A model generated the notes under the pieces. It made no database searches, was not told the DNA's origin, and saw only the letters and a program-made list of their open reading frames with translations. This document shows positions 22,853 to 26,269 of a stretch of 26,269 nt of DNA, in pieces; within the stretch, counting starts at the first letter, position 1, and each line of letters starts with the position of its first letter. Source of the stretch: Nanohaloarchaea archaeon PL-Br10_U2g16. Lineage in GTDB: Archaea > Nanohalarchaeota > Nanosalinia > Nanosalinales > Nanosalinaceae. The stretch covers positions 1-26,269 of the forward strand of contig LKMV01000003.1 of assembly GCA_001563995.1 (NCBI GenBank), in the 5' to 3' direction. The position numbers were made by a program, and so were the translations under genes.

Positions 22853-23105
22853 GGCTATGGGGTTAGTTGTAGCTGCGGCAGTACTTATGATGTCTGCAAT
22901 GACAGTTATGTTTATGGCATCGGATGGTTTAGGTGATGTAGGAGAACAGACTGAGGATATTGACGATAGAAACTGTGAGTTTCAGTTTGAACATGCTTCC
23001 GAAGTAGAAGATGTAGATCCGGACTGCCGTGATCAGATAGATAGTAGTGCTGTCGATGGCTTTGAGAACCTAGTTGATGAAAATGAAGATACGTTGTTTG
23101 GTTAG
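22845..23105 (+). CDS. Small N-terminally membrane-anchored protein coupled to the propeller gene
   Basis: This 86-residue protein starts inside the last codons of the preceding gene. The N-terminus is a single hydrophobic segment (GLVVAAAVLMMSAMTVMFMA, residues 6-25), either a signal peptide or an anchor, followed by an acidic external domain with two cysteines (RNCEFQFEH and DPDCRDQ). The short basic start and single helix recall pilin-like or lipidless anchors, but the usual pilin motif is absent. Because the big partner has four cysteines and no membrane anchor, this small protein may tether it. It is the last gene before the secE promoter. Confidence 0.65.
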   Translation: MNKAMGLVVAAAVLMMSAMTVMFMASDGLGDVGEQTEDIDDRNCEFQFEHASEVEDVDPDCRDQIDSSAVDGFENLVDENEDTLFG

Positions 23106-23134
23106 ACAGCTGGAAAACCTAACTAGATCTTTTC

Positions 23135-23143
23135 CTTTTAAAG
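23135..23143 (+). promoter_or_regulatory. TATA box of the secE-spt5-ribosomal protein operon
   Basis: TTTTAAAG (within tcctttTAAAgttt) predicts a start at about 23161-23168, exactly where the foldable leader begins. The preceding aactagatcttttcctttt is T-rich and may end the upstream transcript. Confidence 0.5.
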
Positions 23144-23160
23144 TTTGTTTTCGAAATTAA

Positions 23161-23241
23161 ACTTACACCCGTTTGGACCGTCTTTGGCGGGAGGGAGCTA
23201 GATTCAGCTAGTTCTCTCTATAACTAACTACGGGTATAAGT
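23161..23241 (+). ncRNA. Foldable leader before secE (candidate cis-regulatory RNA)
   Basis: Two nested stems are visible. The outer stem pairs ACTTACACCCG (23161-23171) with CGGGTATAAGT (23231-23241), 10 of 11 positions. The inner hairpin pairs 23190-23201 with 23208-23219 (12 pairs, three of them G-U) around the loop ATTCAG. A third small hairpin (CCG 23178-23180 / CGG 23188-23190) competes with the base of the inner one. The predicted transcript start coincides with the 5' arm, and the 3' arm ends just before the GTGGT ribosome site and the secE ATG at 23249. This geometry suits translational control of the operon; a separate small RNA is the alternative. Confidence 0.5.
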
Positions 23242-23248
23242 GGTAACT

Positions 23249-23449
23249 ATGAAACTAGACCTAGGTAAGAAGCTAAACAACGTAAAGAAGAAGCTAAACG
23301 AGTACAAAAGAGTGTTAAAGATAGCTGAAAAACCTGGAAGGGAAGAGTTCCTGATGAGCGCCAAGGTTACGGGTGCAGGAACAGTCCTGATAGGAACGAT
23401 CGGGCTAACTTTTTACCTAGTAGCAAACCTACTACCTCAATATATCTAA
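23249..23449 (+). CDS. secE: Preprotein translocase subunit SecE (Sec61 gamma)
   Basis: This 66-residue protein is of usual archaeal SecE length. An amphipathic N-terminal helix (LNNVKKKLNEYKRVLKIAEK) and the conserved KPGREEFLMSAKVTGAG lead into one membrane helix (about residues 42-62, VLIGTIGLTFYLVANLLPQ). It clamps the SecY channel in the cytoplasmic membrane. The ATG at 23249 is chosen over a GTG at 23240 because MKLDLGKKL starts the domain and GTGGT lies four bases before it as a ribosome site. It is first gene of the secE-spt5-rpl11-rpl1-rplP0 operon. Confidence 0.93.
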   Translation: MKLDLGKKLNNVKKKLNEYKRVLKIAEKPGREEFLMSAKVTGAGTVLIGTIGLTFYLVANLLPQYI

Positions 23450-23457
23450 GATCAAAG

Positions 23458-23895
23458 ATGATACTTACAGGACGAACAACACGTGGAAGAGAAAAGACGG
23501 CTGTCGAAGCTATCAGAACCAAGGTTAAAGCCAGCAATATGGATATAAAAGCAGTATTCCATCCGGATGATCTGAGAGGATACGTGTTTATTGAGGGAAC
23601 AGAACAGGCGATCAACGATCTTGCCAGCGAGGTAAGACATCTGAACGGAATAATCGACGACGAAGTCGATGTAGATGAGATTGAGAAATACCTCTCCGAG
23701 GAAGAAGAAGATATTCAGATTGAGGAAGGTGACGAAGTAGAGGTTATCGGCGGAGCTTTCAAGGGAGAGGAAGCAAAAGTTAAGAGAATCGATGATACAA
23801 ACCGGGAAGTAACGATTGAACTGCTGGATGCGGCGGTTCCTATACCGACCACAGTCGATGTGGACACGGTAAGGAAGAAAGCATCCTCTAACTAA
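23458..23895 (+). CDS. spt5: Transcription elongation factor Spt5 (NusG family)
   Basis: This 145-residue protein has the archaeal Spt5 layout: an NGN domain (residues 1-82, with HPDDLRGYVFIEGTEQAIND) that binds the RNA polymerase clamp, and a KOW domain (about 88-115, EEGDEVEVIGGAFKGEEAKV) for ribosome or RNA contacts. It works with Spt4 to increase processivity and can couple transcription to translation. It follows secE after eight bases, the usual gene order. Length and domain order are normal. Confidence 0.95.
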   Translation: MILTGRTTRGREKTAVEAIRTKVKASNMDIKAVFHPDDLRGYVFIEGTEQAINDLASEVRHLNGIIDDEVDVDEIEKYLSEEEEDIQIEEGDEVEVIGGAFKGEEAKVKRIDDTNREVTIELLDAAVPIPTTVDVDTVRKKASSN

Positions 23896-23917
23896 TACTA
23901 TAAGGTGACGTACAAAA

Positions 23918-23959
23918 ATGAACAACCAAACTAACTACGGCTGTGAGGCGGTAGCATGA
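23918..23959 (+). CDS. Candidate 13-residue upstream ORF coupled to rpl11
   Basis: An ATG at 23918 opens MNNQTNYGCEAVA and stops at TGA 23957-23959, which overlaps the rpl11 ATG (23956) as ATGA. It has its own GGTG (23904-23907) ten bases ahead, and the rpl11 site GAGG (23945-23948) lies inside it. Such an arrangement would make L11 translation depend on ribosomes finishing the leader peptide. It may be fortuitous, since the ORF is very short. Confidence 0.4.
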   Translation: MNNQTNYGCEAVA

Positions 23960-24453
23960 GTGAGACAACTGTAACTACACTGGTTGAAGGAGGTCAGGCA
24001 TCTGCCGGACCACCTCTAGGACCAGAGCTAGCTCCCATTCAAGGAGTTGATGTAGGAGAAATCGTAAACGCAATAAATCAGGAGACAGAAGACTTTGAAG
24101 GGATGGAGGTTCCTGTAGATGTGGTTGTCGACGAAGACACAGGAGAGTTCGAGATAGAGGTAGGGAAGCCTCCGATCGCAGCACTTATCAAGGACGAGAT
24201 AGGTATTGAATCCGGATCCGGAGAGCCTAACAAGAATAAGGTTGCGGACATGGATTTCGAGACAGCATGTAAGCTGGCAAGGATGAAGGAGTCTGATCTT
24301 CTTGCGATGGATCTTAGAGGAGCCGTAAAAGAAGTTATCGGAAGCGCTGACTCGATGGGTATTACTATCGATGGAAAAGACGCTTATGATGTACAGCAGG
24401 AAATCTCAGAAGGAAAATACGACGACCGCCTAGAAGCGGAGGAAGGAATTTAG
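23956..24453 (+). CDS. rpl11: Large ribosomal subunit protein uL11
   Basis: This 165-residue protein matches archaeal L11. The N-terminal domain carries the factor-binding proline loop (GGQASAGPPLGPELAPIQGV, residues 12-31). The C-terminal rRNA-binding domain contains NKNKVADMDFETACKLARMK and VKEVIGSADSMGITIDGKDA. It binds the GTPase-associated region of 23S rRNA at the stalk base next to L10. A GAGG ribosome site precedes the ATG, which overlaps a short upstream ORF. It is followed after ten bases by rpl1. Length and domains are normal. Confidence 0.96.
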   Translation: MSETTVTTLVEGGQASAGPPLGPELAPIQGVDVGEIVNAINQETEDFEGMEVPVDVVVDEDTGEFEIEVGKPPIAALIKDEIGIESGSGEPNKNKVADMDFETACKLARMKESDLLAMDLRGAVKEVIGSADSMGITIDGKDAYDVQQEISEGKYDDRLEAEEGI

Positions 24454-24463
24454 GTGATATAAA

Positions 24464-25090
24464 ATGGAGTTTCAAGAAGCCGTAGAACAAGCAGTTCAAG
24501 AATCAGAGGACAGAAACTTTCAGGAATCCGTAGACATGGTCATTAACTTTTCAGACCTGGATCTTTCGGATCCTGACAACAGGATAAACGAAGATATCAA
24601 ACTACCTTACAAAGCTGACGAAGAGATCAAGATCGGAGTCATAGGAGACACGATCACCAACGAAGCGGACACAGCTGACAGGATTGTCAGTGAGGACGAG
24701 CTGGAGGAGATGTTTGACGACCCTTCAAAGGCTAAAGATCTTGCTGAGGAGATGACCTTCCTAATCGCGGAGGCACCTCTGATGCCTAAGATCGGTAAGC
24801 AGCTTGGACAGGTCTTCGGACCAAGGGACATGATGCCTGATCCTATGCAGCCAGGAGAGGATCCTACAGAAACAATCGAGTCTCTTAGAAATACCGTAAA
24901 CCTAAGGCTGAAGGAAGAACCTCTTCTACAGCTTAAGATCGGTAAGGAAGACTACGATCTGGAGAACGTTGCAAGAAACGCCAACACGGTATACGAGTTT
25001 GTGGAGGGAGAGCTTCCACAAGGTGTGAACAACGTAAAATCTGTTATGATAAAGACCACTATGGGTCCTACAGTAGAGGTGAATAGGTAA
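24464..25090 (+). CDS. rpl1: Large ribosomal subunit protein uL1
   Basis: This 208-residue two-domain L1 is of usual archaeal length. The family signature is in APLMPKIGKQLGQVFGPRD, and the C-terminal strand ends SVMIKTTMGPTVEVNR. It forms the mobile L1 stalk that helps release tRNA from the E site. In some archaea L1 represses its own operon by binding mRNA that mimics its rRNA site; I could not locate such a site here. GGTGAT lies about eight bases before the ATG. The stop TAA shares its last base with the ATG of rplP0, so the two are coupled. Confidence 0.95.
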   Translation: MEFQEAVEQAVQESEDRNFQESVDMVINFSDLDLSDPDNRINEDIKLPYKADEEIKIGVIGDTITNEADTADRIVSEDELEEMFDDPSKAKDLAEEMTFLIAEAPLMPKIGKQLGQVFGPRDMMPDPMQPGEDPTETIESLRNTVNLRLKEEPLLQLKIGKEDYDLENVARNANTVYEFVEGELPQGVNNVKSVMIKTTMGPTVEVNR

Positions 25091-26058
25091 TGGTACAGCC
25101 AACACCTAAGAACATGAGCAGGGAGCAGAAGGAACAGATAGTTGAACATATGTCTGAGCAGATTGAGGAGTCTCCTGTAGTGGGGATTCTTGACATGCAT
25201 AATCTGCCTTCCAAACAGCTACAGCAGATTAAGAAGGAGATGAAGAAGTTTGCAAACATCAGAATGGAAAGAAAGACCTTGATGAAGATTGCGATTGATG
25301 AAGCTGAAAAGGAAGATATTGATCGGTTGAACGAAAACGAAGCAGTTCAGCCGGCTTTCATCTTCTCGGAGAAAGATCCTTTCCAGCTATACTCTCTTAT
25401 CCAGAACAATAAGTCATCAGCAGCCGCACAGGGAGGAGAGACAGCACCAAATGATATCGAAGTGCCAGATGGCGACACAGGAATCGGACCCGGTCCTATG
25501 CTTGGAAAGCTTCAGGGAGCAGGTCTTAACGTCCAGGTACAAGACGGTTCAATCCATGTACAGGAACCTGGAGTAATCGTCAACCAAGGAGAAGAGATCA
25601 CACAGGATGATGCAGATATCCTTAACCAGGTAGGAATAGAGCCTCTAGAGATCGGCCTAGATTTAGACATAGCTTACAGCGAAGGAGAGATCTTCACTTC
25701 CGAACAGCTTGACATTGATGAAGAACAGTACAGACAGGACGTCGAGTCAGCTGCAAGTATGGCTTTCAACCTGGCTGTCAACGCAGGTTACATCACAGAG
25801 ACCACTGCACCTACAGTCATCTCCGAAGCTTTCAGAAAGGCAAAGAACCTTTCGATCAGCGAAGGTATAGTGACAGAGGAAACGGTAGAAGAGATCATCG
25901 GCCATGCATCCTCCGGGGCGGAAGCTCTGGAGTCACAGCTTGATCTTGACTCTGCTGAAGAAGACGAAGAGACAGAGGAAGAAGAAACAGAAGATGAAGA
26001 AGCAGAAGATGAAGAGACTCAAGACGAGGATCAAGAAGAAGCAGAGGAAGAGGAGTAG
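25090..26058 (+). CDS. rplP0: Large ribosomal subunit protein uL10 (P0 stalk base)
   Basis: This 322-residue archaeal P0 anchors the P1/L12 dimers to the ribosome. The N-terminal rRNA-binding domain (PVVGILDMHNLPSKQLQQIK, residues about 29-48), the archaeal/eukaryal insert domain (about 110-185, GETAPNDIEVPDGDTGIGPG), and the helical spine that binds L12 dimers (MAFNLAVNAGYITETTAP and ISEGIVTEETVEEIIG) are present. The tail (about residues 287-322) is only Glu/Asp/Thr/Ala and lacks the hydrophobic Gly-Leu-Phe end that usually closes archaeal P0 and binds elongation factors. No frameshift restores it. L12 is not the next gene. TAATG overlap couples it to rpl1. Confidence 0.94.
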   Translation: MVQPTPKNMSREQKEQIVEHMSEQIEESPVVGILDMHNLPSKQLQQIKKEMKKFANIRMERKTLMKIAIDEAEKEDIDRLNENEAVQPAFIFSEKDPFQLYSLIQNNKSSAAAQGGETAPNDIEVPDGDTGIGPGPMLGKLQGAGLNVQVQDGSIHVQEPGVIVNQGEEITQDDADILNQVGIEPLEIGLDLDIAYSEGEIFTSEQLDIDEEQYRQDVESAASMAFNLAVNAGYITETTAPTVISEAFRKAKNLSISEGIVTEETVEEIIGHASSGAEALESQLDLDSAEEDEETEEEETEDEEAEDEETQDEDQEEAEEEE

Positions 26059-26160
26059 TAGAAGCGGTAACAGTATTTTATCCGTTATGAATCCTCTTAT
26101 TTCTTTTTCCTTACCGTATTTTTCTCTGATTTATCTCTAACTGTTTATTTAATAATTTAA
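26059..26160 (+). terminator. T-rich terminator region after the ribosomal operon
   Basis: Several T-runs on the plus strand (ttatttctttttcctt at about 26098-26113, then tatttttctctgattta) follow the rplP0 stop, as expected for an archaeal intrinsic terminator. No strong hairpin or ORF is seen. Confidence 0.5.
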
Positions 26161-26165
26161 CAAGG

Positions 26166-26174
26166 TTTATATAT
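26166..26174 (+). promoter_or_regulatory. TATA box of the right-edge gene
   Basis: TTTATATAT (26166-26174) lies about 22-30 bases before the ATG at 26196, the leaderless spacing seen elsewhere in the window. Confidence 0.6.
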
Positions 26175-26195
26175 CGGCAATCATAATGTAATTTT

Positions 26196-26269
26196 ATGGT
26201 AGATTTGCATAAAGCTCTTCTAATATTGATCTTGACGGTCGGTTTGACGGGGACGGTGGTCTCTTCTGA
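26196..26269 (+). CDS. Partial exported protein (runs off the right edge)
   Basis: The ORF opens MVDLHKALLILILTVGLTGT and continues VVSS to the window end. The first 24 residues are a signal peptide or membrane helix (hydrophobic core about residues 7-22). The TATA box at 26166 and lack of an SD site support a leaderless start. Nothing about the mature protein is visible. It is not L12, whose gene might be expected after rplP0. Confidence 0.6.
   Translation, partial: MVDLHKALLILILTVGLTGTVVSS

Noticed and set aside
23161..23241. tRNA gene, possibly with an intron
   Set aside because: No T-loop (GGTTCGA-type) or anticodon arm can be placed, and the stem lengths do not fit a cloverleaf.
23452..23925. 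Minus-strand ORF of about 157 codons opposite spt5
   Set aside because: Hydrophobic, Cys-rich antisense translation typical of a shadow of an acidic gene; spt5 on the plus strand is certain.
25904..26140. Lys-rich ORF of 78 codons overlapping the rplP0 tail
   Set aside because: It is the out-of-frame reading of the Glu/Asp repeat; it does not restore a normal P0 tail.
1..26269. CRISPR array, transposase or integrase
   Set aside because: No regularly spaced direct repeats and no DDE, tyrosine or serine recombinase motifs were seen.

Overview
The window looks like chromosome of a small halophilic archaeon, most likely a member of the Nanohaloarchaeota (DPANN). The reasons are archaeal information genes (Spt5, SecE, uL11, uL1, and P0-type uL10), archaeal FtsZ and MinD-family ATPases, very acidic proteins with long Asp/Glu runs (a salt-in proteome), moderate A+T, AGA/GGA-rich codon use, very tight gene packing, and TATA boxes about 25-30 bases upstream of start codons (leaderless transcripts). 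The lineage is inferred from these traits and not from a database match.

Left part (1-5615): a partial unknown gene, an Hsp20 chaperone, a small acidic coiled-coil protein divergent from a small winged-helix regulator, then a four-gene operon. The operon encodes a LolD/MacB-type ABC ATPase, a membrane-anchored CARDB-like surface protein, and two tandem MacB/FtsX-type permeases. Middle (5617-13120): a secreted protein, an alpha/beta hydrolase, glucose-6-phosphate isomerase and a phosphoglucomutase/phosphomannomutase (together F6P-G6P-G1P interconversion), then two MinD-like ATPases on the minus strand. Between the two MinD genes sits a plus-strand cassette with different base and codon use: a coiled-coil protein with an internal twin-arginine signal, followed by a seven-repeat beta-propeller protein.

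Next (13218-18642): an MntA/HepT (nucleotidyltransferase/HEPN) toxin-antitoxin pair, a leucyl-tRNA synthetase with a bacterial-type core and an archaeal-looking C-terminus, two small unknown genes, an FKBP/SlyD-type prolyl isomerase with a histidine cluster, and a small membrane protein.

Right part (18750-26269): ftsZ, then a large secreted seven-repeat propeller/PKD/CARDB-like protein coupled to a small membrane-anchored protein, then secE-spt5-rpl11-rpl1-rplP0, and the start of another exported protein. The ftsZ-secE-spt5-L11-L1-L10 order is the familiar euryarchaeal block, here interrupted by the two surface-protein genes and with no L12 gene directly after L10. A foldable leader precedes secE, and a 13-codon upstream ORF overlaps the rpl11 start.

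The most promising unusual items are the Tat/propeller cassette between the MinD paralogs, the structured secE leader, the L11 mini-ORF, the L10 lacking its usual hydrophobic tail, and the palindromic divergent promoter at 1050-1088. No tRNA, rRNA, CRISPR array or transposase was recognised.
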